The notes under the pieces are model-generated. The model saw only the letters and a list, made by a program, of their open reading frames with translations. It had not been told where the DNA came from and searched no databases. Shown here piece after piece: positions 25,810-33,632 of a stretch of 56,636 bases of DNA. Each line of letters begins with the position of its first letter. The stretch's first letter is position 1. Made by a program: the position numbers and the translations under genes. The DNA is from an uncultured bacterium (GTDB taxonomy: Bacteria > Verrucomicrobiota > Kiritimatiellia > RFP12 > UBA1067), in contig CADCAK010000007.1 of assembly GCA_902799385.1 (NCBI GenBank), forward strand, positions 1-56,636. Reading direction: 5' to 3'.

Positions 25810-27096
25810 GTGAACTTTCCCTTCTTTCTCGCCACCAAATACCTCAAGCCGAAGCGCTCGGTCGCCTCGGTCATCACGTGCGTGTCGGTTCTCGGCGTGA
25901 TGCTCGGCGTCGCCGCCGTCATCATCGTGAGAAGCGTCATGACGGGCTTCGGCGACGAGTGGGAGAAGAAGATCCTGAGCTTCAAGCCGCACATCTCCAT
26001 TCTGCCGGTGCGCGGCAACGTTGTCGCGAATGAGGATAATGTCGCAGCGGCGGTCCGCGCGCTTCCCGGCGTCACGTGCGTCACGCCGGAGGTCGATACG
26101 CGCGTTCTGCTCTCCTACCGCGAACGGGTTCTCGCCCCCGTCCTTCTCGGCGTGGACGCGGGCGACTTCACGGCGGCATACAAGATCGGCGCCCCACGTG
26201 CGGGCACCTTCGACCTCGACGGCGACTCCATCGTGCTCGGCGTCCACGCGGCGCGGACGCTCGGCTGCTGGGTGGGCGACGAGGTGACGGTCTACTCCCC
26301 GAGGACGCTCGCCTCGCAGGACGAGGTGTTCCTGCCGATAAAGTGGAAGGTCGCGGGGATATTCTCGTGTGGGCAGTACGACTACGACTCGGGCTACGCC
26401 GTCGCGTCGCTCGCGAACGTGCGCGACCTTATGGGGCTCGAAAAGGGCGTCTTCGCGATACACGTGAAGACCGACTGCCCGACCGACCCCGCGAAGTTCC
26501 GCGCCCTCGTCGACACGGTCCTGGAAGCCGCGCAGTCGCCAAGCACCAAGCACCAGCGAAGCGCAAGCACCAGCGGCGAGGCCGCGCAAGCACCAAAAAC
26601 CCCTCTCCGTGCTCTCACCTGGCGCGAGGCCGACCGCGAGCTCTTCGCCGCGCTTGCCGTCGAGAAGAACATGACGGCGGTGCTTCTCCTGCTCATATCT
26701 CTCGTCGCCCTCTTCTGCGTGATGAACACGCTTCTCGTGCTCACCGTACAGAAGACGCCTGAAATCGGGCTGTTGAAGGCGCTCGGCTTCTCGCGCCGCG
26801 AGATAATGGGCGTGTTCATGACGCACGGGCTCGTGCAGTGCACGGCGGGAATAGCCCTTGGGCTTCTCGCGAGTTGGGCGGTTCTCTCGAATCTACAGCG
26901 CATCGTCGAGTGGCTTGGCTCGGTGGGCGTCCCCGTCTTCCCCGAGTCGGTCTACGGCCTCGCGGAGATACCGCACCGGGTGATATTCTCCGACATCGTC
27001 TGGACCGTCGCGTTCGTCTATGCGTTTGGTCTTCTTGCATCGTTCATCCCCGCTCTCATCGCCTCGACAAAAGACCCCGTCAAGGCATTGGAGTAG
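25810..27096 (+). CDS. LolC/LolE-type lipoprotein-releasing ABC permease with repeat insertion
   Basis: A 428-residue FtsX/MacB-type permease; with LolD it releases lipoproteins from the inner membrane for outer-membrane delivery. The N-terminal FLATKYLKPKRSVASVITCVSVLGVMLGVAAVI and the RSVMTGFGDEW hook are LolC/E-like. A ~200-residue periplasmic domain and three C-terminal helices follow, with EIGLLKALGFSRREIMGVF near residue 318. Around residues 244-263 a low-complexity Ser/Gln-rich stretch (PSTKHQRSASTSGEAAQAPK) is encoded by a repeat family also found in clpX. It splits the usual link before the LTWREADRELFAALAVEKNM segment. The GTG start follows the upstream stop directly. One LolC/E gene suggests a homodimer, as in LolF systems. 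Confidence 0.9.
   Translation: MNFPFFLATKYLKPKRSVASVITCVSVLGVMLGVAAVIIVRSVMTGFGDEWEKKILSFKPHISILPVRGNVVANEDNVAAAVRALPGVTCVTPEVDTRVLLSYRERVLAPVLLGVDAGDFTAAYKIGAPRAGTFDLDGDSIVLGVHAARTLGCWVGDEVTVYSPRTLASQDEVFLPIKWKVAGIFSCGQYDYDSGYAVASLANVRDLMGLEKGVFAIHVKTDCPTDPAKFRALVDTVLEAAQSPSTKHQRSASTSGEAAQAPKTPLRALTWREADRELFAALAVEKNMTAVLLLLISLVALFCVMNTLLVLTVQKTPEIGLLKALGFSRREIMGVFMTHGLVQCTAGIALGLLASWAVLSNLQRIVEWLGSVGVPVFPESVYGLAEIPHRVIFSDIVWTVAFVYAFGLLASFIPALIASTKDPVKALE
26539..26598 (+). repeat. AAGCACCA/mini-hairpin repeat, copy inside the LolC/E-like gene
   Basis: Several AAGCACCA units are separated by small palindromes (GCGAAGCGC; GCGGCGAGGCCGC). The 60-base block keeps the reading frame. The same unit recurs at 36035, 36970 and 37926. 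Confidence 0.85.
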
Positions 27097-27107
27097 TTTG
27101 AGCCACA

Positions 27108-27206
27108 AAGGACAGGAGTGACAGGAGAGTAGTAGTTTGGATAGTGTAAGCCACAAAGGACAGGAGCGACAACACCTCCTGCTTCTCCTGTTCTTTGTGG
27201 CTAAAA
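27108..27206. repeat. GCCACA-type intergenic palindrome, double copy
   Basis: AGCCACAAAGGACAGGAG occurs at about 27110 and again at 27149. The second copy pairs with CTCCTGTTCTTTGTGGCT (27185-27202) to form a near-perfect hairpin ending in TAAAA. The block lies between the permease and lolD genes. The rest of this 148-nt gap shows nothing else recognisable. Confidence 0.75.
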
Positions 27207-27244
27207 CCAGTGTGGATTGATGGCAACAAAGGTTTAAAGTTGAA

Positions 27245-27886
27245 ATGGTAGTACTGAGTACGCTAGATGTGACGAAGAGATTCAAGATCCCGGGGCAGAA
27301 GCCCGTCGAGGTCCTGAAGGGCGTGAGCTTTTCCGTGCGCGAGGGCGAGAAGGTCGCCATCGTCGGGCGCTCCGGCGCCGGCAAGTCGACGCTTCTGAAC
27401 ATCCTCGGCGGGCTTTTGAAGCCGACGTCCGGCACCGTATCGCGCCCGGAGAACTTCGGCTTCGTGTTCCAGGCCTACCACCTTATGCCCGAGCTTACCG
27501 TCCTCGAAAACGTGCTGCTCCCGACGATGGCCCGCCGCGCCGCCGCGCTTGCGACGCGCGCCGCGAGCGAGGCGCGCGCACGCGACCTTCTAGGGAAAGT
27601 CGGCCTCGGCAAGCGGCTCGACCACCTTCCCGCCGAGCTTTCGGGCGGCGAGCGCCAGCGCGTCGCGCTCGCCCGCGCGCTCGTCACCGACCCCGTGCTC
27701 GTCCTTGCCGATGAGCCGACGGGCAACCTCGACGCCATGACGGGCGCTGACATACTGCGCATGCTCTCCGACCTTTCCGGCGACGGCAGGACCTCGCTCG
27801 TGATGGTCACCCACTCGCCTGCGGCGGCGGCCGTCTGCGACCGCACGCTCACGCTCGAAGACGGCGTCCTCACAAGGAAGGGGTAG
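27245..27886 (+). CDS. lolD: ABC transporter ATP-binding protein, LolD type
   Basis: A 213-residue ATPase with Walker A GRSGAGKST (residues ~41-49), Q-loop VFQAYHLMPELT, the signature LSGGERQRVALARAL near 135, and Walker B VLVLADEPTGNLD near 158. The Q-loop sequence and short length match the LolD/MacB/FtsE class. Its permease partner is the gene upstream, from which it is separated by a palindromic repeat block. The ATG at 27245 is taken as the start, although no clear ribosome site is seen. A response-regulator gene follows 4 nt downstream. Confidence 0.9.
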   Translation: MVVLSTLDVTKRFKIPGQKPVEVLKGVSFSVREGEKVAIVGRSGAGKSTLLNILGGLLKPTSGTVSRPENFGFVFQAYHLMPELTVLENVLLPTMARRAAALATRAASEARARDLLGKVGLGKRLDHLPAELSGGERQRVALARALVTDPVLVLADEPTGNLDAMTGADILRMLSDLSGDGRTSLVMVTHSPAAAAVCDRTLTLEDGVLTRKG

Positions 27887-27890
27887 GGCT

Positions 27891-28571
27891 TTGGCACCGC
27901 GCGCTGAGATACTCGTCGCCGAAGACGAACCGTCGGCCCGCAGGGGCTTCCGTGCGCTTTTCGAGGGCGAGGGATACACCGTCAGGACCGCCCGCGACGG
28001 CGAGGACGCGATTGCGAAGTTCACGGAACGCCGCCCGGACGCGGTTCTGCTCGACGTGATGATGCCGAAGATGAACGGCATAGCCGCCTGCGTCGAGATA
28101 AGGAAGTCCGACCCGCTCGTCCCGATACTCTTCTTCACGGCGATGCCGTCCGACGTCGGCGCGGTGCGCGCGCTCGGTCTCGGCGCGGACGACTACATTG
28201 ACAAGGCGAAGTCCCCCGAGGAGCTGCTCGCCCGCGTTGCGGCGGCGCTGCGCCGCGCGTCCGCCGCAAGGCCGCGCGCCGATGTCGTCGCACTCGGCGG
28301 CGTCACCGTCGACCTCGCGACCATGACGGCCTCGGGCGACGGCGTTTCGGCGGAGCTCACCAAGTCGGAGGCGCTTTTCCTTCGGCTTCTCGCCTCCGAG
28401 CGCGGCAGGTGCTTTTCGTTCGACGAGATATTCGCGGCCCTGCGCGGCGAGGGGTACGTGGGCGACGACAACGCCGTCCGCTGCACGGCCAAGCGGCTCA
28501 AGGCGAAGCTTGGCCGCGCCGGAGAGCTCATAGCCAACGCCAGGGGAGTCGGCTACAGGCTCGTCAGGTAG
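27891..28571 (+). CDS. OmpR/PhoB-type response regulator, orphan
   Basis: A 226-residue DNA-binding response regulator. The receiver has EDEPS acidic residues at the N-terminus, the phospho-acceptor Asp in VLLDVMMPKMNG near residue 55, and the Lys in DYIDKAKSPEE. The C-terminal winged helix (about 130-226) ends ANARGVGYRLVR. A TTG start follows AAGGAAGGGG and gives the conserved ILVAEDE start; no in-frame ATG or GTG fits. No histidine kinase is adjacent, so its signal is unknown. Co-transcription with lolD hints at envelope regulation. Its stop lies 1 nt from the stop of the opposing lysozyme-like gene. Confidence 0.88.
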   Translation: MAPRAEILVAEDEPSARRGFRALFEGEGYTVRTARDGEDAIAKFTERRPDAVLLDVMMPKMNGIAACVEIRKSDPLVPILFFTAMPSDVGAVRALGLGADDYIDKAKSPEELLARVAAALRRASAARPRADVVALGGVTVDLATMTASGDGVSAELTKSEALFLRLLASERGRCFSFDEIFAALRGEGYVGDDNAVRCTAKRLKAKLGRAGELIANARGVGYRLVR

Positions 28572-28572
28572 G

Positions 28573-29064
28573 CTACGGCAGGCTGATGAACTTCTTCTCC
28601 GGCCTTTCGCCGGGCAGCTTCGAGCCGTTCTCGGCCTTCAGGCGCTTTATCAGCGCGGTGACGGCCGTCGTCCACTTCGCGGCGTGCGGAGGGTTGTAGC
28701 GCTTCCCGAACGCGGTGAGGTCGCCGGTGTAGTGCTTGCGGATCGTCCCCGCCGCCCAGTACCCCTGGACGTAGAACGACTTCACGCCGTCGCGGTAGCG
28801 GTGCGCCCTGTGCCCCGAATCCATCGGCCCGCCGACGCCGAACTCGAGCCCTGGGCGACCGTTCTCGTGGCGGCGTATCGCCGCGAGGAGCCACGTCGCC
28901 TCATCGCTCAGGTCGTAGTTGACGGCGATCTGGCGTATCATCTTCCACTCCGAGGCGGGGACAAGCGGCTTTTTCGCCGCCGCTGCGGGCTTTGCGGGCG
29001 CTTCCGCGCCGAGCGCCGCAGTCGCCGCGAAAATCGCGAAGACAGCATGCAGGAAGAATTTCAC
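28573..29064 (-). CDS. Exported lysozyme-like muramidase/glucosaminidase-type protein
   Basis: A 163-residue protein with a signal peptide (MKFFLHAVFAIFAATAALGA) and a compact lysozyme-like domain. The segment LLAAIRRHENGRPGLEFGVGG contains a likely catalytic Glu (HENG), followed by SFYVQGYWAAGTIRKHY and AFGKRYNP. This pattern recalls transglycosylase or endolysin-type folds acting on peptidoglycan; exact class is unsure. The GTG start at 29064 is read from the conserved signal peptide, and a TATAAT box on the minus strand ends 7 nt before it. Longer frames upstream are shadows of the opposite-strand gene. No other phage genes are near, so a cell-wall role is favoured over a prophage lysin. 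Confidence 0.6.
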   Translation of the reverse strand: MKFFLHAVFAIFAATAALGAEAPAKPAAAAKKPLVPASEWKMIRQIAVNYDLSDEATWLLAAIRRHENGRPGLEFGVGGPMDSGHRAHRYRDGVKSFYVQGYWAAGTIRKHYTGDLTAFGKRYNPPHAAKWTTAVTALIKRLKAENGSKLPGERPEKKFISLP

Positions 29065-29071
29065 GTCCCTA

Positions 29072-29094
29072 ATTATACCAAAAAGTGGTATAAT
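29072..29094. promoter_or_regulatory. Palindromic divergent promoter with mirrored extended -10 boxes
   Basis: TTATACCA-AAAAG-TGGTATAA (29073-29093) is a perfect inverted repeat. Each arm forms an extended -10 (TGGTATAAT on the plus strand at 29086-29094; TGGTATAAT on the minus strand at 29072-29080). They serve the gene at 29104 and the GTG at 29064. Two polymerases could not occupy it at once. Confidence 0.7.
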
Positions 29095-29103
29095 AGTTGG
29101 AGC

Positions 29104-30045
29104 ATGAAAAGGACCGATGGCCGTTTTTCGCCTTTTGGGGGCGTTGTGGGGGGCGCGTGCGCTGCAGCCGTGCTCGCAGTCGCGACGCTGTCGTCGTCGG
29201 CCTTCGCCGCAGAACCCGTCGCCTGGGAGAACCTCGACGCCGACCATTACCTCGCGGGGCGCATGGCGTCGTCGGGCTATCTGCGCGGCAAGGTCGTGTG
29301 CATCGACTACCGCGACTACGGCGACAAGGCCGGCGTGGACGCGATGCGCCGGCTTGAGGAAGTCTGGCAGACGTTCAAGATGAAGCCGTTCGTCCTCGTC
29401 GGCAGCCATCGCGGCGCGGCGGATGCTGGCAAGATCAAGCGCATCGCCGACGGGCTGAAGCTCACATTCCCGATCTACCGAGAGGCCGACATAGTGCGCA
29501 CGGAGGAGCAGAAGGCCACCGACCCCGAGCACTTTGGCTTCATGTACGTCGTCGGCGGCACGGGGCGGATACTCTACTGCGGCACGGACGACCGCCGCGC
29601 GTCGGGCGTCATCGCGAGCGCGCTCATCGCGATGCGCAGCCCGACTACGCCGAAACAGTGGCGGCACTACATCGACTACGACATCGATGTCCTGCCGGGA
29701 AAGGCGCTTCTCGAAATAGAGGATTTCCGCAAGGCGTTCCCCGTCGAGGCGGCCGACTACGACGAGGCATGGGAGAGGCTGAACGCCGACAAGGACGTAA
29801 GGCGCGTCGCGAAGCTCGAGCGCATTGCCATGCAGGCCAAGGACTACGACTTCAAGGACGCAAACGCGAAGAGGCTCGACGTCGGGAAGGTCGAGAGGGC
29901 GATAGAGCTTTCCGCCGACCTCAAGAAGAGCGCAAACCCGCTTGTCGCCCAGGAGGCGAAGAACTGCATTGCTGACCTCACCTGGACTGCGGCCATGCTG
30001 AAGCCCGCCGGCGGGGGCAATGCGAAACAGGGAGGAAAACGATGA
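29104..30045 (+). CDS. Exported thioredoxin-fold-like protein without CxxC, first of a pair
   Basis: A 313-residue protein. A Gly-rich signal peptide (ending SSSAFAAEP) is followed by VAWENLDADHYLAGRMAS, LRGKVVCIDYRDYGD and KPFVLVGSHRGAA, arranged as in thioredoxin/AhpC-like folds. The catalytic CxxC is absent. Residues ~210-313 are helical and charged. The next gene is a paralogue with the same layout, so this pair arose by duplication. The ATG at 29104 is preferred because the divergent promoter lies 9 nt away; a longer frame from 28684 is a shadow. A redox role is doubtful. It overlaps the next gene by ATGA. Confidence 0.6.
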   Translation: MKRTDGRFSPFGGVVGGACAAAVLAVATLSSSAFAAEPVAWENLDADHYLAGRMASSGYLRGKVVCIDYRDYGDKAGVDAMRRLEEVWQTFKMKPFVLVGSHRGAADAGKIKRIADGLKLTFPIYREADIVRTEEQKATDPEHFGFMYVVGGTGRILYCGTDDRRASGVIASALIAMRSPTTPKQWRHYIDYDIDVLPGKALLEIEDFRKAFPVEAADYDEAWERLNADKDVRRVAKLERIAMQAKDYDFKDANAKRLDVGKVERAIELSADLKKSANPLVAQEAKNCIADLTWTAAMLKPAGGGNAKQGGKR

Positions 30046-30917
30046 CCAAGAAGGCGATGGTTGCCATGGCCTGCGCGCTCTCCGCGATTTTTGCAAGCGG
30101 CGCGGCGAAGTGGAAGAACCTGGACGACGGCTCGCACCTCGCGGGCGCGAAGCTGACCGAGGCAGACCTGCTCGGCAAGGCCGTGCTCGTCTACTACTGG
30201 GACGCCGCCGAAGAGGGCAGCGTCAAGTACCTGCCAGAAGTGGAGAAGGTGTGGAACTCCTTCAAGACGAAGAAGTTCGTCGTCGTCGGCAGCTACACCG
30301 GGGCGAAGGACGCCGCAAAGGTAAAGGCGGCCGTCGCGAAGAACAAGGTAACGTTCCCCGTCTACTGCAATTTCTCGCTGGACCCCGACCCGAAGGCGGG
30401 GCACCAGAAGCCGCCGTTCTTCAACGTGGTCAACCACCGCGGCGTCAGCGTCTACGGCGGCGCGGGCATTAAGGACGGAACCGCGAAGGTCGTTGACGCG
30501 ATAAGCGCGATAGGCATGCCCGCGTCGCTGTGCGGCGACGTCACCTTCAAGAAGTTCAAGTCGCTCGAAAAGCAGCTCACGCTCGGCAGGAACGTCGCGC
30601 CCGTCCTAAAGAGGCTTGAAAAGGAGTCGAAGTCGAAGGATACCGGCGTCGCGGCCGAGGCGCAGGACATAATCTCTGCCATCGAGAGCGCGAAGAGCGA
30701 CGTGAAGAGCGACATCGAGACTTACCGCGAGGCCGATCCCGCCGAGGCGATAAGGCTGATCGGCCTGTACCTGAAGACATGGCCGAAGGACGATGCCGCC
30801 AAGGAGTTCAAGGATTCCATAGCCGACCTCAAGAAGGCCGCCGCCGATAAGGCCAAGGCCGCGAAGGAGAAGGCGAAGGACAAGTCGAAAGAGAAGGCGA
30901 AAGAGAAGCAGGCATGA
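30042..30917 (+). CDS. Exported thioredoxin-fold-like protein without CxxC, second of a pair
   Basis: A 291-residue paralogue of the upstream protein. The signal peptide (MTKKAMVAMACALSAIFASG) is followed by KWKNLDDGSHLAGAKL, LGKAVLVYYWDAAEEGS and KKFVVVGSYTGAKDAAK. The CxxC of thioredoxins is missing; the YYWDA segment sits where it would be. The helical tail ends in a Lys/Ala/Glu-rich stretch (KAKAAKEKAKDKSKEKAKEK) that could bind acidic polymers. It overlaps its neighbours on both sides, which implies one operon with the acyl-CoA synthetase. No function is assigned. Confidence 0.6.
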   Translation: MTKKAMVAMACALSAIFASGAAKWKNLDDGSHLAGAKLTEADLLGKAVLVYYWDAAEEGSVKYLPEVEKVWNSFKTKKFVVVGSYTGAKDAAKVKAAVAKNKVTFPVYCNFSLDPDPKAGHQKPPFFNVVNHRGVSVYGGAGIKDGTAKVVDAISAIGMPASLCGDVTFKKFKSLEKQLTLGRNVAPVLKRLEKESKSKDTGVAAEAQDIISAIESAKSDVKSDIETYREADPAEAIRLIGLYLKTWPKDDAAKEFKDSIADLKKAAADKAKAAKEKAKDKSKEKAKEKQA

Positions 30918-32572
30918 AGACGGACTTCCGCAACATAACCGAGATACTTGAGCGCAACGCGGCGGAGTGGCCGAACGATGTCGCGCTCGTCGAGATAAAC
31001 CCGCAGGAGCTTGAGGCCCGCCACACCACTTGGCGCGAATACTCGCTCATCGAGAGCTCGCCCATCGAGGCGTTCAGGAGCGAGATGACGTGGCGCGAGT
31101 TCGACGAGAAGGCGAACCGCTTCGCGAACCTCCTTTTGAGCCGTGGGTACAAGCGCGGCGAGAAGGTCGCGATACTCCTGATGAACTGCCTTGAGTGGCT
31201 ACCCGTCTACTTCGGCATCCTCAAGGCCGGCTGCATGGCCGTGCCGCTCAACTTTCGCTACACGGCCGACGAGATAAAGTACTGCCTTTCGCTCTCCGAC
31301 GCGGCGGCGCTCGTCTTTGGCCCCGAGTTCACGGGGCGCGTCGAGCAGATAATCGACCGCGTCCCCGCCGTGCGCGACCGCTTCTATGTCGGCGACGACT
31401 GCCCGACGTTTGCGATGTCCTACCGCGCATTGCTCGGCTACTGCTCGTCGAAGTCCCCGACGATCCCGATGGAGTCCGAGGACGAGGCGGCGATCTACTT
31501 CTCTTCCGGCACGACCGGCTTCCCCAAGGCGATCGTCCTCCAGCACAGGTGCCTGCTGCACTCGTGCCGCGTCGAGCAGGCGCACCACGGCCAGACGAAG
31601 GACGACTGCTTCCTCTGCATCCCGCCGCTCTACCACACCGGCGCGAAGATGCACTGGTTCGGCAGCTTCCTCGTCGGTGGTAGGGCGGTTCTCCTGAAGG
31701 GCGTGAAGCCCGAGTGGATCATCCGTGCAGCGAGCGAGGAGAAGTGCACAATCGTGTGGCTTCTCGTCCCGTGGGCGCAGGACATCCTCGACGCGATAGA
31801 GCGCGGCGACGTCAAGCTCGAGGACTACCGGCTCTCGCAGTGGCGGCTCATGCACATCGGCGCGCAGCCCGTGCCGCCCGCCCTCATCAAGAGGTGGAAG
31901 ACGGTCTTCCCGCACCACGACTACGACACGAACTACGGGCTTTCCGAGTCGACCGGCCCCGGTGCCGTCCATCTCGGCGTCGAGAACATCGACCACGTCG
32001 GCGCGATCGGCGTCGCCGGCTTCGGCTGGGAGACGAAGATCGTCGGGCCCGACGGCGTCACGCCCGTGAAGCCCGGCGAGGTCGGCGAACTCGCCCTCAA
32101 GGGCCCGGGCGTCATGAAGGAGTACTACCACAACCCCGAGGCGACGGCCGAGATAATGAAGGAGCCGGGCTGGCTCCTAACCGGCGACATGGCCGAGGAG
32201 CGCGACGGCTTCATCTACCTCGTGGATCGCGCGAAGGACGTCATCATCACAGGCGGCGAGAACCTGTACCCCGTGCAGATCGAGGACTTCATCCGCGCGA
32301 ATTCAAAGATCAAGGACGTCGCGGTCATCGGGCTCCCCGACGCGCGTCTTGGCGAAATCGCCGCAGCGATCGTATCCGTCAAGGAGGGGATGACGCTCAC
32401 CGAGCAGGAGTTCAACGACTTCTGCCTCGACCTGCCGCGCTACAAGCGCCCGCGCAAGGTCATTTTCGCGGAAGTCCCGCGCAACCCGACAGGCAAGATC
32501 GAAAAGCCGAAGCTCCGCAAGATGTACGGAGCCGCCGGGCTCGTCGCCCAGCAGAACGGCATCACGGCCTGA
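30914..32572 (+). CDS. AMP-dependent acyl-CoA synthetase/ligase
   Basis: A 552-residue ANL-superfamily enzyme that activates a carboxylic acid as acyl-AMP, usually then to acyl-CoA. The P-loop AIYFSSGTTGFPKAIVLQH lies near residue 194, the motif NYGLSESTG near 343, and the adenylate-binding GWLLTGDMAEERDG near 415. The C-terminal catalytic Lys lies in NPTGKIEKPKL near 530. Residues 20-45 contain an unusual extension before MTWREFDEKANRFANLLL. The chain-length preference is not readable. It overlaps the thioredoxin-like gene and is followed, 27 nt on, by an LpxC-like gene, so a lipid or lipid-A link is possible. Confidence 0.9.
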   Translation: MKTDFRNITEILERNAAEWPNDVALVEINPQELEARHTTWREYSLIESSPIEAFRSEMTWREFDEKANRFANLLLSRGYKRGEKVAILLMNCLEWLPVYFGILKAGCMAVPLNFRYTADEIKYCLSLSDAAALVFGPEFTGRVEQIIDRVPAVRDRFYVGDDCPTFAMSYRALLGYCSSKSPTIPMESEDEAAIYFSSGTTGFPKAIVLQHRCLLHSCRVEQAHHGQTKDDCFLCIPPLYHTGAKMHWFGSFLVGGRAVLLKGVKPEWIIRAASEEKCTIVWLLVPWAQDILDAIERGDVKLEDYRLSQWRLMHIGAQPVPPALIKRWKTVFPHHDYDTNYGLSESTGPGAVHLGVENIDHVGAIGVAGFGWETKIVGPDGVTPVKPGEVGELALKGPGVMKEYYHNPEATAEIMKEPGWLLTGDMAEERDGFIYLVDRAKDVIITGGENLYPVQIEDFIRANSKIKDVAVIGLPDARLGEIAAAIVSVKEGMTLTEQEFNDFCLDLPRYKRPRKVIFAEVPRNPTGKIEKPKLRKMYGAAGLVAQQNGITA

Positions 32573-32599
32573 AGGCCGCACCAAAGCGAGGCAACCTAC

Positions 32600-33628
32600 A
32601 TGGACCTACCGTCATACCGAATCGGAAAGACAGTGTTCGGCTCGTCTGCGTCCATCGCGGCGGCCTACGAGCGCTTCCGCGTCCAGCCGATAGACGAGAC
32701 GCGGCTCGCCCCCGATCGCTCGTCGCCTTTCCCCGCGAAGCGCCTGACGCTTCTCGGCGACGCGCCCGTCGCGGGCATCGGCACTTTCAAGGGCAGCGAA
32801 AAGCAGACGCTCACCTTCGCGCCGCCCAATAAGCCCGGCTGGTGGATTCGCCGCATGGACCTCCCCGAGCAACTAGACACGGCGGTAGACGTCGCGAACC
32901 TCTGGACGAGCGCGCAGAACCTGGTGCTGCGCTCTGGTTCCGAGCACAACTACCTCCGCATGGTCGAGCACATCATCGCGCTCAAGGTCGGGCTTGGCGT
33001 GGACGACGTGCTTCTCAAGGTCAACTCTGGCGACCCGCCGCTCTTCGAGCAGTCGTCGCTTCCCCTCATCAAGGCGATGGAGCACGCGAAGATCGTCGAG
33101 ACGGGCGAGGACGCGACTTATGTCACGGTGAAGGAACCGGTCGCCTTCGGCGGCGGTCGCGGCGACTTCCTTCTCTTCCTCCCCGCCGAGAACGGCGAGA
33201 GGAATCTCCGCATCGACTGCGGAATATCGTGGAACACGGTCATCGGCAACCAGAGAATTCTATTCGACATCACGCCCGAGACGTTCCGCTACGCGGCTCT
33301 TGCCAGGACGAACGCGACACGTCGCCAGTACATCCTCGCGAAGACGGTCGGAAAGCTTTTCGCTGCGACGCGCAATTGGGGCTACAACGATAGGAACATC
33401 CTGATCCACGGCAGGCGCAAGTTCTACACCGAGCCGCGCTTCCCCGTCGGCGACAAGTTCCTCGAACCCGTCTGGCACCGCGCGACGCTCGACCTCATGG
33501 CGGCCATCGCGCTTATCGGCGGCTCGTCCCGCTTCGTCGGGACGGTAGTCTCCTACCGCGCGGGGCATACGCTCGACTGCGACGCGATACGCGCGCTCAG
33601 GCGCAACGACCTGCTAGCAGTCGCCTGA
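32600..33628 (+). CDS. lpxC: LpxC-like UDP-3-O-acyl-GlcNAc deacetylase, divergent
   Basis: A 342-residue LpxC-family protein; LpxC is the Zn2+ deacetylase for the committed step of lipid A synthesis. The first metal motif MVEHIIALKVGLGVDDV has Glu123-His124. The second region VWHRATLDLMAA has His293 with an Asp at +5 instead of the usual +4. The third is SYRAGHTLDCDAI with His323. N-terminal homology to LpxC begins near residue 60 after an extension of about 40 residues. The catalytic set is present but the His-Asp spacing is off, so activity is likely but unproven. An acyl-CoA synthetase lies upstream, and an opposing gene ends 4 nt downstream. Confidence 0.72.
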   Translation: MDLPSYRIGKTVFGSSASIAAAYERFRVQPIDETRLAPDRSSPFPAKRLTLLGDAPVAGIGTFKGSEKQTLTFAPPNKPGWWIRRMDLPEQLDTAVDVANLWTSAQNLVLRSGSEHNYLRMVEHIIALKVGLGVDDVLLKVNSGDPPLFEQSSLPLIKAMEHAKIVETGEDATYVTVKEPVAFGGGRGDFLLFLPAENGERNLRIDCGISWNTVIGNQRILFDITPETFRYAALARTNATRRQYILAKTVGKLFAATRNWGYNDRNILIHGRRKFYTEPRFPVGDKFLEPVWHRATLDLMAAIALIGGSSRFVGTVVSYRAGHTLDCDAIRALRRNDLLAVA

Positions 33629-33632
33629 TCGG

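Noticed and set aside
26539..26598. CRISPR array suggested by repeated AAGCACCA units
   Set aside because: Units are only about 8 nt, irregularly spaced, without 25-40 nt spacers, and no cas genes are present.
23635..26826. Very long minus-strand open frame (1063 codons) opposite exbD, the TonB-like gene and the permease
   Set aside because: It is Arg/His/Asp/Glu-rich with no recognisable domain and lies antisense to well-supported genes; in GC-rich DNA such shadow frames are expected.
28573..29064. Prophage remnant suggested by the lysozyme-like protein
   Set aside because: The protein has its own Sec signal peptide and no other phage gene is nearby.
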